From assembly GCA_019509785.1 (NCBI GenBank), contig JAEKLQ010000044.1, forward strand, positions 23,825-87,824: 64,000 nucleotides of DNA. Direction: 5' to 3'. The notes beneath the pieces were generated by a model. The model did no database searches. It had not been told where the DNA came from and saw nothing but the letters and a program-made list of their open reading frames with translations. The stretch is from Fibrobacterota bacterium. GTDB lineage: Bacteria; Fibrobacterota; Fibrobacteria; UBA11236. Shown here in pieces: positions 8,591 to 16,444 of this stretch. The number at the start of each line of letters is the position of its first letter. Position 1 is the stretch's first letter. A program made the translations under genes and the position numbers.

Positions 8591-9946
8591 TTACTGTCCG
8601 AACCCGGAGGTCCGCACGCAAGCCTGCCAGGTGGTATCCGCCAAGACGACCCCGGATTGCGCTTCCGGGCAAGCCTTCGGCGCCGTCGTATCGAGGATCA
8701 GCGGCACGCCCGCGGAGACGCAGGTCTTGTCCCCGAAAGCGAAGGAGACTTGCAGGGAATCCGCCGATGCCGGATACGAATAGGCGGCCGTCTCGTTCCT
8801 GGCATTCTTCAGAACCACTTCCTGGCAGGTGTTCTTGATGAGCGCGAGATGCCCGTTCTGCCCGTCCAAGGCCGTCGGATCCCCGATGAGCTGGTTGCCC
8901 AGGCAAGCGCGGCGGCGGATGCGGATGGTAAGGGAATCGGATTTGAGATCGATGTCCCAGCCCCCGCCTTCATTCAGGAAGAACAGGTTCGGCACGCTGG
9001 TGACCAGGGAATCCTTGTCGGGTTCGCAGGTCACCGGGAACAGCCCTGACGGCAGCGGTACCAGGCCCTGCGATTTCCATTGGCCGTAGAGACCGCTCCC
9101 GTCCTTGGCGAGCGCGACGCCAAAGCAATTGCCCGCCGGGATATACCATTTGCCGCCTTGGATCCAGATGGGCAAGGACGATTGCGCCTCTTGGGACACG
9201 GGCGCGGATCCGTTACAACCGGGTTCGGCGTACGCGTAATGCAATAGATGGTTGGCGCTGTCGATATCCAGAAGCCGGGCCCGGATGAGGCCCGCGTACG
9301 GCAGGCCGGTATCGCCGTCCACCGCCATGCGGATGACGGCGGTATCCAAATCCTTGCGGGGCCGGAAAAGGGCGGCCTGGTATCCCGGTTTCACGATCGT
9401 GAAGGCGTGCAAGTTGGCGGTGGCGATTTTCCCGAGAACGGAAATGCGCGCCGGATGGCCGGCGTCGCCAAGGGCCGGGAAGGCGTAACGCGCGTGTTCC
9501 GTCTCCAGGCGGAAGAAAGCCAGCCCCGCAAATGGCTCGCGCCAGGAAACCGGGTTGCTTCCCGCGCGCAGGGAAAGGGAAAGCGCGGGCCCGATGCGAC
9601 GGCCGTTCATCGCGAAGCGCAGGAGGCGGACGAGCGCCGGCTGGGGGGCGTCGATGATCAAGGAACCGGCGCGGATCGAGAAGGAAAGGCCGGGCGCGGC
9701 GGACGGGGCCTGGGGCAAGGACACCGTCGGGGAAAATACGGATTTGCCTTGGGAATCGGAGGTCTGGCATTGGCCCGCATCCTCTTGCAAACAGATGCTG
9801 GCTCCCGGGATGGCTTGCCCCATTTTATCCGTCAGGATGAAATGCACTTCCAGCGCCCGTACCGGCCGCGCGAGCGTGGCGAAGAAGATGAGGGATAGCG
9901 TTATAGGAGCAAGGAAAAGTCGAAGCGATGCGGACCTGGGGTTCAA
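8591..9946 (-). CDS. Secreted protein, paralogue 2 of the tandem pair
   Basis: A 451-residue exported protein that starts at TTG with a strong GGGAGG site; no ATG precedes the signal peptide, which spans about residues 8-32. It has the same plan as the gene downstream on this strand: an N-terminal regulatory-like beta domain (MGQAIPGASICLQED, SDSQGKSVFSP), a second beta domain (SIRAGSLIIDAP, RIGPALSLSLRAGSNPV), and a C-terminal cysteine-bearing block in which KNTCQEVVLKNARNETA, CPEAQSG and a final TGF-like motif align with the paralogue. It is separated from that gene by 122 bp. Function unknown. Confidence 0.65.
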   Translation of the reverse strand: MNPRSASLRLFLAPITLSLIFFATLARPVRALEVHFILTDKMGQAIPGASICLQEDAGQCQTSDSQGKSVFSPTVSLPQAPSAAPGLSFSIRAGSLIIDAPQPALVRLLRFAMNGRRIGPALSLSLRAGSNPVSWREPFAGLAFFRLETEHARYAFPALGDAGHPARISVLGKIATANLHAFTIVKPGYQAALFRPRKDLDTAVIRMAVDGDTGLPYAGLIRARLLDIDSANHLLHYAYAEPGCNGSAPVSQEAQSSLPIWIQGGKWYIPAGNCFGVALAKDGSGLYGQWKSQGLVPLPSGLFPVTCEPDKDSLVTSVPNLFFLNEGGGWDIDLKSDSLTIRIRRRACLGNQLIGDPTALDGQNGHLALIKNTCQEVVLKNARNETAAYSYPASADSLQVSFAFGDKTCVSAGVPLILDTTAPKACPEAQSGVVLADTTWQACVRTSGFGQ

Positions 9947-10008
9947 GGGTCCCTCCCGGGATTAATGCCCCCTAACTATACCACGCGGCGGCCGGATCCG
10001 GGAATCCG

Positions 10009-10440
10009 TTAGTCGCGTGTGGCCCAATCCGGGCGGCCCTGGCGGCGTTGTCCCAGGAAGAGGACGGTCTCGGCGACGGCCCATTCCTCCGCGGGCAGAT
10101 CGAAGGGGTGGCCGGCTTCCCCGGCCAGTTCCCGCTGTTCGACCACGCTGTCGTAGAAGAAGGACAGTGCCTGGATCAAATCGATGAGGGCACGGGCGGA
10201 GTAGCGGCCGGATTCGGCCTGCTCCTCGATGAAGGATTGCACTTGCCCGGGACGGAGCCTTTCGGGCTTGAGGGCATGGCGGGCCAGGAAGGGCGAAAGC
10301 GCCCGGGTCCAGCGGACCCGGCGTTCCGCCTCGATGCCGCGGCGTTCCAGGGCGGAATCGAACCGGTTCATCCAATGCTGTATTTGGGCGGATTCGACGT
10401 GCCTTTGGGCGCGTAACACGGCGGTCGCGAATGGAACCAT
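10009..10440 (-). CDS. Orphan tyrosine-recombinase core-binding (SAM-like) domain protein
   Basis: The chosen ATG lies five bases after a GGGAGG site; a GTG six bases earlier overlaps that site and is unlikely. The 143-residue protein is helical and resembles the N-terminal core-binding domain of phage-type integrases (WTRALSPFLARH, PGQVQSFIEEQAESG, then a long helix IQALSFFYDSVV). The catalytic domain with the R-H-R-Y residues is absent, and no remnant is visible downstream before the LamG gene. It could be a decayed integrase or a free-standing DNA-binding protein. The clean frame and good ribosome site argue that it is expressed. Confidence 0.5.
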   Translation of the reverse strand: MVPFATAVLRAQRHVESAQIQHWMNRFDSALERRGIEAERRVRWTRALSPFLARHALKPERLRPGQVQSFIEEQAESGRYSARALIDLIQALSFFYDSVVEQRELAGEAGHPFDLPAEEWAVAETVLFLGQRRQGRPDWATRD

Positions 10441-10517
10441 ATTCACCTCCCGGGTTCGTTCCCAATGTCGCTCATTGGACGTCTCCGGAGGATGATCGGT
10501 ATCACGATCCCGCTTCG

Positions 10518-10539
10518 CCCTGTGAGGGGGCTCACAGGG
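10518..10539 (-). terminator. Hairpin downstream of the LamG/dockerin gene
   Basis: A perfect 9-bp inverted repeat (CCCTGTGAG / CTCACAGGG) with a GGGG loop lies just past the stop of the LamG gene on the minus strand. No T-run follows in either direction, so it may be a factor-dependent terminator or a 3'-end-protecting hairpin rather than a classical intrinsic terminator. Confidence 0.4.
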
Positions 10540-10565
10540 GGGCTACGCGCATCCTCACGAAGGGC

Positions 10566-13364
10566 TCAACGGGAACCCAGGGAAAGGTGGAGCCAGGCCT
10601 TGTCGCCATCGGGCGCGGAGAGGCGGATCCAAATGAGGCCGCGCGGCCAACCGCGTTCGGGAAGATCGAAGACGGCCGGGGCGCGATCCCAGGATTGCGA
10701 CCAGAGGCGTTGGCCGCGCCCATCGAAGGCTTGCAGGCGCGCGGGCTTTCCCGCGAGGTTGGCGAACTGGATGCGGTTGCCGGAAAGGCGCGCCCCTGCT
10801 GGGACGGCCGCGCGATGATGGATGACGGGAGTGGGATCGACCTGCAACGGAGCGGAGACGAAGCCGTCGCCCGTAAGCCGGCCTTCGTTCAGGTAGGCGG
10901 AAAGGAGGGTTATCGGCCCGGGAGCCGTCGCTGAATCGGCCATTGCCGTGATGCGGAGGAGACCGGTCGCATCCCCGACCAGGGGAACCTCGCCGACCGT
11001 GGCTACGGAAAGGACGTGGCTGACGGGATCGAAGTGGGAGACCACCCTGTCGGAGAACCACGAGGAGTGGATTTGGCCCACTTGCGTGACCGTCGCGGGT
11101 AATTGGAAACGGAACTCGGCCGCGGTAAGGCCGACGAGGCCGCTTCCGGACAGGCTGTAGACGTAATCCCCCGCCGTCCCGGCGGCCGAGGGAGGATTGA
11201 TCGTCAACGCCGCGCCGGTGACGGGGGAGGCGGCTGCGCGCTTGCCCAATCCCTTTTCCATGGGAAAGGAGCCGATCAATCCGATGGCGTACTGGAAGAC
11301 CAGGGCCGCGTCATAGCTGGAGATGCCACCGGTGCCGCTTACGTCCGCCAGTGCCGGATCGAATTTCGCGGAATCCGTTCCCGGTCGGAAGCCCACCACG
11401 TAGTCCAGGATGGCTTGGGCATCGAAGATGTCGACTTTGCCATCCCCATTGACGTCGCCGGGCAGCGAACGCGGCGCGGAAACCGTGATCCGTCCCGGTA
11501 CCAAGGTGGCGACCAACTCGCCTTTGTCGTCGAGACGGATGCCCTCCAGGTTCACGTCGGTAAAGGCGCCCAAGGGGGCTTCGGCCGGAATGACGAAGCC
11601 GAAACGCAATAGCTCGCCCTCGCTTTTGCCAAGTGCGACGGGAGCGCCGCCCAAGGCGACGGGAATGGAATCCTTGCGTGCATCGTTCCATCCCTTTAGG
11701 GCCCAATCGCGCGCCAGGCCGCTATCGGTTTTGATCCCCGCGAAGCGGGCCACGGTAGAATCGACGCGCAAGACGAACTGGCAAGCCGACAGGGTGGCCG
11801 AGCTCAAGTTAGCCAAGCGCAATGGCACCCATACCGAATCGCCCGGTTTCCCGAAGAACTTGCCCATCCCGAGATTCAGGACGGGAGGCCGGGACGGAAT
11901 GCGCTTGTATTCGGCCGCGATCTCCGCCGCTCCCAGCGCCCTCCCGTAAATGCTCATCTCATCGATACGGCCATGGAACCAGCCAGGCGTGGATTGGTTG
12001 CGCATGCAGGCGCCGATCTGGGGCAGCGGCGGAGGATAGCCGATCTCCCCCCACGTCTCCGCGGCGCCCGCCTGGACTCCGTCGATCCACATCCTCCCGT
12101 ATCCGTCGCTTACCGTGAGGGCGACCATATGCCAGGCGCCATCGGCCAGGGAAACGGGGCGGAAGATCTCGGACCAATAAGCGCCGTTATAGACCTTCCT
12201 CCCGGTGACGCCTTCGAGTTCGCCGAATCGGAAACGGAACTCGGTCCCTTGGTCCACCGAATCCCCGATGGTGTAAATCAGGTTGCTGTAGATGACGCGC
12301 TGATCATTACCGATCCCTTGTTCATACGGCTGTATCCATGCCGCCACGGTGAAGGCCGGGGGATTGAAAGCCGAATCGGAAGGCAGCTGGACGTAGGTGT
12401 CCTTCCCGTTGAATTCCAAGGAAGATCCGCGCGCGCCGGCTTTCCATGCGGTTTCCCCGTGGATGGCCCCGTCGAAGCCGTTCCCGCTGCGATCGTGCAG
12501 TATCGCGCCTTCGCCTTCGTCGAAATCGTACTGGGCGATCAGGCCGCCGGTCTGGGGCGGTTTGACCTTATCGGCGAGGAGGGCGTAGGCGGCGGCCATT
12601 TCGGACGCGTCGAGACCGCGATCATAAATGCTCATCTCGTCGATGCGGCCGCGGAAGAATCCCTTGCTGGCCCAGTTGCGGAGGCATGCGCCGATCTGGG
12701 GCAATGAGGTTGGCTGCGGGATCGCGGCCCAAGGTTGGGGCGCTCCCGCCATGTTCCCGTCGACCCACAGGGTTCCGATGCCTTGCGAAACCGAAAAAGC
12801 CACCCAGTGCCAGGCGCCATCGGCCAAGGATACGGGGCGCATCATATCGGACCAGTGGCCATTGAATTCGGCGCCGGCGGAAACGCCTTCCAATTGGCTG
12901 TTCCGGAAACGCAGCAACGATCCCTGCGTGAGCAATCCGGGCGTCGTGGAGACGAGATTGCTGTAGATGTCCCGCTCCACCGTCCCGGGGCCTTGATCCG
13001 TAGGTTGGATCCACGCCGCCACCGTGAAGGAGGCGAGCAGGAAAGCCGAATCGGCAGGCAATTGCACGTAGGCATCGATGCCGTTGAATTCCAGCGCGCT
13101 TCCCTTTATCCCGGCAGCCCATTTCGCCCCGCCTTGGATGGCCCCATCGAAACCATGGCCGCTGCGATCGTGCAGGACCGCGCCATCGCCATCGTCGAAA
13201 TCGTATCGGGCCACCAGTCCGTTTTCCGAGGCGATCGGATCCGAAGCGGCCGCATTCGCGACGATCCCCAGGCCGATCGCGACCGCGGACGCCGCGAGCG
13301 GGAAAAATCCGGCGCATAACCTGAGAGCATGGAATCGGACAGATAGCGGTTGCACTGCGGGCAT
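10566..13364 (-). CDS. Secreted LamG-LamG-cohesin-dockerin-cohesin protein
   Basis: The start is the ATG preceded by an AAAGGAG site; the 932-residue product has a signal segment near residues 15-40. Two LamG/concanavalin-like domains (about 49-265 and 273-485) are near-duplicates, each beginning with ARYDFD or AQYDFD and ending RGRIDEMSIYDRGL or HGRIDEMSIYGRAL. Residues about 491-630 look like a cohesin (VPLRLANLSSATLSACQF). A type I dockerin with two calcium loops follows at about 633-698 (DVNGDGKVDIFDA and DVSGTGGISSYDA). A second cohesin-like beta-sandwich covers about 718-840, and the C-terminus resembles a sorting-type beta-domain. The likely role is cell-surface or extracellular carbohydrate or protein adhesion in a cellulosome-like network. 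Partner genes are not present here. Confidence 0.8.
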   Translation of the reverse strand: MPAVQPLSVRFHALRLCAGFFPLAASAVAIGLGIVANAAASDPIASENGLVARYDFDDGDGAVLHDRSGHGFDGAIQGGAKWAAGIKGSALEFNGIDAYVQLPADSAFLLASFTVAAWIQPTDQGPGTVERDIYSNLVSTTPGLLTQGSLLRFRNSQLEGVSAGAEFNGHWSDMMRPVSLADGAWHWVAFSVSQGIGTLWVDGNMAGAPQPWAAIPQPTSLPQIGACLRNWASKGFFRGRIDEMSIYDRGLDASEMAAAYALLADKVKPPQTGGLIAQYDFDEGEGAILHDRSGNGFDGAIHGETAWKAGARGSSLEFNGKDTYVQLPSDSAFNPPAFTVAAWIQPYEQGIGNDQRVIYSNLIYTIGDSVDQGTEFRFRFGELEGVTGRKVYNGAYWSEIFRPVSLADGAWHMVALTVSDGYGRMWIDGVQAGAAETWGEIGYPPPLPQIGACMRNQSTPGWFHGRIDEMSIYGRALGAAEIAAEYKRIPSRPPVLNLGMGKFFGKPGDSVWVPLRLANLSSATLSACQFVLRVDSTVARFAGIKTDSGLARDWALKGWNDARKDSIPVALGGAPVALGKSEGELLRFGFVIPAEAPLGAFTDVNLEGIRLDDKGELVATLVPGRITVSAPRSLPGDVNGDGKVDIFDAQAILDYVVGFRPGTDSAKFDPALADVSGTGGISSYDAALVFQYAIGLIGSFPMEKGLGKRAAASPVTGAALTINPPSAAGTAGDYVYSLSGSGLVGLTAAEFRFQLPATVTQVGQIHSSWFSDRVVSHFDPVSHVLSVATVGEVPLVGDATGLLRITAMADSATAPGPITLLSAYLNEGRLTGDGFVSAPLQVDPTPVIHHRAAVPAGARLSGNRIQFANLAGKPARLQAFDGRGQRLWSQSWDRAPAVFDLPERGWPRGLIWIRLSAPDGDKAWLHLSLGSR

Positions 13365-13853
13365 GGCAACTCCTTTGATATCGCGGTAAGGAAAAGGTAA
13401 CACCGATCGGGCCGGAATTCATGCCTTTCCCGCATCGGGGAACCGGATTTCCCTCCCCTAGGAAAGAAAAGGCACCATAAACCCTAGTGCCTTCCATTGA
13501 AATCTTCTTGCCGCGCCCGATTCCGCCGTTTTTCCCACGCCCTTCCCTTCCTCTCCAAGCGGACGGGCAGATGTGGGTTGCGGCGAGGCCGGAAAGGGCG
13601 GGTCCGGGTCTCCGGTTCGCCGAGTTGCAAGCGCCTCGATCCGGGGATGGGAATGGTCCGCAAAGGACGGCCAGCCCGAGGCAGCCGGCGAGAGACACAC
13701 AGTTTGCTTTCCGCGGGCGTCCCCATCCCCGGATCGCGAACCGACCGCGACGCATTGACCAGCGAGCTCCGAGGCGAACCGGAGCCCCGGCCCCGCCCGG
13801 ACCCACCTCAGCCGCAGCCCCGGCATACCCCGATTTCTATCTTTACCCCCTCG
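13365..13853. other. Divergent intergenic region between LamG gene and pcrA
   Basis: This 489-bp gap separates divergently transcribed genes. Its right half contains structured element copy A (13600-13804). An upstream in-frame extension of pcrA across this region gives a basic, low-complexity peptide and is rejected. The remainder shows no gene. A weak TATCTT box at 13838-13843 lies ten bases before the pcrA ATG, and no ribosome site precedes that ATG. Confidence 0.6.
13600..13804 (+). ncRNA. Structured element copy A (putative new RNA family)
   Basis: Outer stem: CTCCGGTTCGCC at 13610-13621 pairs perfectly with 13773-13784, and GGGTCC at 13600-13605 pairs with 13799-13804. The 5' bubble (13622-13636) contains GAGTTGCAAGCG. 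The inner stem at 13637-13651 pairs over 15 bp with 13722-13736. The 3' bubble (13737-13772, 36 nt) contains GACCGCGA and AGCGA. The apical part is 70 nt. Copies B and C share bubble motifs and bubble sizes while the stem sequences differ and remain paired, so this is a structured RNA or structured repeat. The strand is assigned from the shared orientation of all three copies; transcription is not shown. Confidence 0.6.
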
Positions 13854-16382
13854 ATGCAATCCCTCCCCGATCTCAAGCCTTCCGACCTGAATCCGCCCCA
13901 GCTCGAAGCCGTCACCTACGGCCCGGGGCCGCAATTGATCCTGGCCGGGGCCGGATCCGGAAAGACGCGGGTCCTGACGTATAAGATCGCGTGGCTGATC
14001 CGCGAACGGGGCTTACGGCCCTGGGAAGTCTTGGCGGTCACCTTCACCAACAAGGCCGCGCAGGAAATGCGCCTGCGCATCGCGGGGCTGATCGGCTATG
14101 CGGGGAATCTGCGCTGGGTGGGAACCTTCCACAGCATTTGCGCGCGGCTGCTGCGTTTCCACGCCACCCGGCTCGGCTATACGGCCAACTTCTCCATCTT
14201 CGACACGGACGATCAGAAACGCTTCATCAAGGCCGTACTGAAAGCGGAAAAGCTCGAGGACGACGTGCGCTTCTCCGCGGACGCGGTGAGGCATTACATC
14301 AGCCGGAATAAGAACCAGGGAATTACGACCGATCAGGCCAAGCTGGAAGCGGAGGACACGTACGAGGAGCGCATGGCGCTGCTGTACCACAAGTACAACG
14401 AGGAGCTGATCAAGAACAACGGGATGGATTTCGACGACTTGATCTTCCTCGCCATCCGCTTGCTGGAGTCCTTTCCGGAAATCCGCGAGGTATTCAGTTC
14501 CGGCTTCCGTTACGTGCTCATCGATGAGTACCAGGATACCAACAAGGCGCAGTACAAGCTGATCCGCCTGCTGGTGGGCCCGCATCATAACCTGGTGGTG
14601 GTGGGCGACGACGATCAAAGCATCTACGGCTGGCGCGGCGCGGATATCGGCAACATCCTTAGCTTCCGGAAGGACTTTCCGGAGGCGAAGGTGACCAAGC
14701 TGGAGCAGAATTACCGCTCCTCCGCGAACATCCTGGGCGTGGCCTCTTCGGTCATCCGCAACAATAAGAACCGGATGGACAAGACCATTTGGACCGCCAA
14801 CGAGCCGGGCGAGAAGATCGGACTGTTGGAACTGGACGACGAGATCCTGGAGGCGGCCTGGGTGGCCCGCCGCATCGGCGAGCAGGACGGGGGGAACCGC
14901 TTCAAACCCGGGGATACCGCGGTTTTCTACCGTACCAATGCGCAGTCGCGCGTCCTGGAAGACGAACTGCGGAGGCAGCGCATCCCCTACCTGATCGTCG
15001 GGGGCATCCGCTTCTACGAACGCAGGGAGGTGAAGGATTTGATGGCGTACCTGCGGGTGCTTTCCAATCCGCAGGATAGCGTCTCCCTGGCGCGCATCAT
15101 CAACGTGCCCAAACGCGGCATCGGGGACAAGAGCATCCAGACGGTGGAACTGTACGCGGCGGAAACGGGCATCGGCCTGTTCGATGGCCTGCGCCGGGCC
15201 CGCTCCAGCGGCCTATCGGATGCCGCGGCCAAGCGCATCCTGGAATTCGTGGCCCTGATCGACACCTTGCGCGCGCTCGCGGCCAACGAGTCCTTGCCCA
15301 CCCTCATCGCCGAAATCATCAATCGTACCGGCTTCAAATCCCATCTCGAGGAAGAGGGGACAGAAGAGGCCTTGGATCGCCTGGCCAACGTCGAGGAACT
15401 GGTGGCGGCGGCCCAGGACTTCCTGCGGCGCCGCTCCGACAACGAACTCGAAGCCGCCCGCGACCCCGATGCGGACGAAGCGGATCGTTTTCAACGCGCG
15501 CTGGAACTGAAATTCCCTTTGCCTTCACGCGAGGATGCGGACTCGACGACGGGCGGATCCGTCGCCGAAACCGGGGCCGATTCCGCGGCACTTGATTTCT
15601 TCGGGGACGCCCTTCCCGGAGGTAACCTACATGCTACCTCGGGCGGATCGTCGCCTGCCGGCCCGCGTACGGGCCGTCTGGAAGATCTGGAGTTGTTCCT
15701 CCAGGAAATCTCCCTGCTGGCGGATACCGATGGGCTTAAGGCTTCGCAGGAAGCGGTGACCTTGATGACGGTGCACAGCGCCAAGGGGCTGGAATTCCCG
15801 CGCGTGTTCGTGACCGGATTGGAAGACGGCCTCTTCCCGATGCTGAGGGAAGGGGATGACGGGGACGTGGAGGAGGAGCGGCGGCTGTTCTACGTCGCCG
15901 TGACGCGGGCCCGCGAGCAATTGAACCTGACCTACGCGCGGCGCCGGCGGCGCTACGGCATGTATCAGGAGGCGGGGGGCTCCCGTTTCCTGGGCGAAAT
16001 CGATCGGAACTACCTGGAAATCGCCAGGCCCCGGATGCCGCAAAGCCCTTTCGCGAAAGCGGCCGGGCGCGAGGAACGTTCCTGGGGCGGGTTCGGGGGC
16101 GCCCGCGGCGGATCCGGGCCCTCACGCGGCTACGGGACCTCGGGCGGGCGCGGGAGCGACGATTTCGGCACCACCGCGACCCCGGACTACGAGGATTTCA
16201 GCCAAGAACACGAGGAAGGCTTCCGCAAGGGACAGCGCGTGCGCCATGAAAAGTTCGGCGACGGAACCGTAATGGCGACCGATGGGAACGGCGAATCAGC
16301 GCGGGTGCACGTCCTGTTCGCGGATCATATCCGCCGGGTGCTGATGGTGAAGTTCGCCAAATTGCGCACGCTCGATCCCTGA
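13854..16382 (+). CDS. pcrA: UvrD/PcrA-type 3'-5' DNA helicase
   Basis: The 842-residue superfamily 1 helicase has all signature motifs: NPPQLEAV (Q motif), AGAGSGKTRVL (Walker A), FTNKAAQEMRLRI (Ia), DEYQDTN (II), GDDDQSIYGWRGA (III), QNYRSSANIL (IV), VMTVHSAKGLEFPRVFV (V) and FYVAVTRARE (VI). It unwinds DNA in repair and replication-fork maintenance. Two additions stand out: an acidic low-complexity insert before motif V (about residues 545-610), and a Gly/Arg/Ser-rich linker (about 740-780) leading to the conserved C-terminal Tudor-like domain (GQRVRHEKFGDGTVMA) that binds RNA polymerase in PcrA. The ATG at 13854 aligns with family starts but has no ribosome site. Confidence 0.93.
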   Translation: MQSLPDLKPSDLNPPQLEAVTYGPGPQLILAGAGSGKTRVLTYKIAWLIRERGLRPWEVLAVTFTNKAAQEMRLRIAGLIGYAGNLRWVGTFHSICARLLRFHATRLGYTANFSIFDTDDQKRFIKAVLKAEKLEDDVRFSADAVRHYISRNKNQGITTDQAKLEAEDTYEERMALLYHKYNEELIKNNGMDFDDLIFLAIRLLESFPEIREVFSSGFRYVLIDEYQDTNKAQYKLIRLLVGPHHNLVVVGDDDQSIYGWRGADIGNILSFRKDFPEAKVTKLEQNYRSSANILGVASSVIRNNKNRMDKTIWTANEPGEKIGLLELDDEILEAAWVARRIGEQDGGNRFKPGDTAVFYRTNAQSRVLEDELRRQRIPYLIVGGIRFYERREVKDLMAYLRVLSNPQDSVSLARIINVPKRGIGDKSIQTVELYAAETGIGLFDGLRRARSSGLSDAAAKRILEFVALIDTLRALAANESLPTLIAEIINRTGFKSHLEEEGTEEALDRLANVEELVAAAQDFLRRRSDNELEAARDPDADEADRFQRALELKFPLPSREDADSTTGGSVAETGADSAALDFFGDALPGGNLHATSGGSSPAGPRTGRLEDLELFLQEISLLADTDGLKASQEAVTLMTVHSAKGLEFPRVFVTGLEDGLFPMLREGDDGDVEEERRLFYVAVTRAREQLNLTYARRRRRYGMYQEAGGSRFLGEIDRNYLEIARPRMPQSPFAKAAGREERSWGGFGGARGGSGPSRGYGTSGGRGSDDFGTTATPDYEDFSQEHEEGFRKGQRVRHEKFGDGTVMATDGNGESARVHVLFADHIRRVLMVKFAKLRTLDP
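15621..15638. repeat. GGTAAC-N6-GCTACC palindrome, one mismatch
   Basis: Lies in the insert of the PcrA-like helicase gene, before motif V. In frame, Gly-Asn-x-x-Ala-Thr. Confidence 0.6.
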
Positions 16383-16444
16383 AATCAATTACCGAATAAT
16401 TACATTCTCCGGTCGCGATTAATCCTTCAGCGGATCGGAGTCCC

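Noticed and set aside
13497..13853. N-terminal extension of the helicase gene
   Set aside because: It is a basic, low-complexity translation of element copy A. The conserved helicase begins at 13854.
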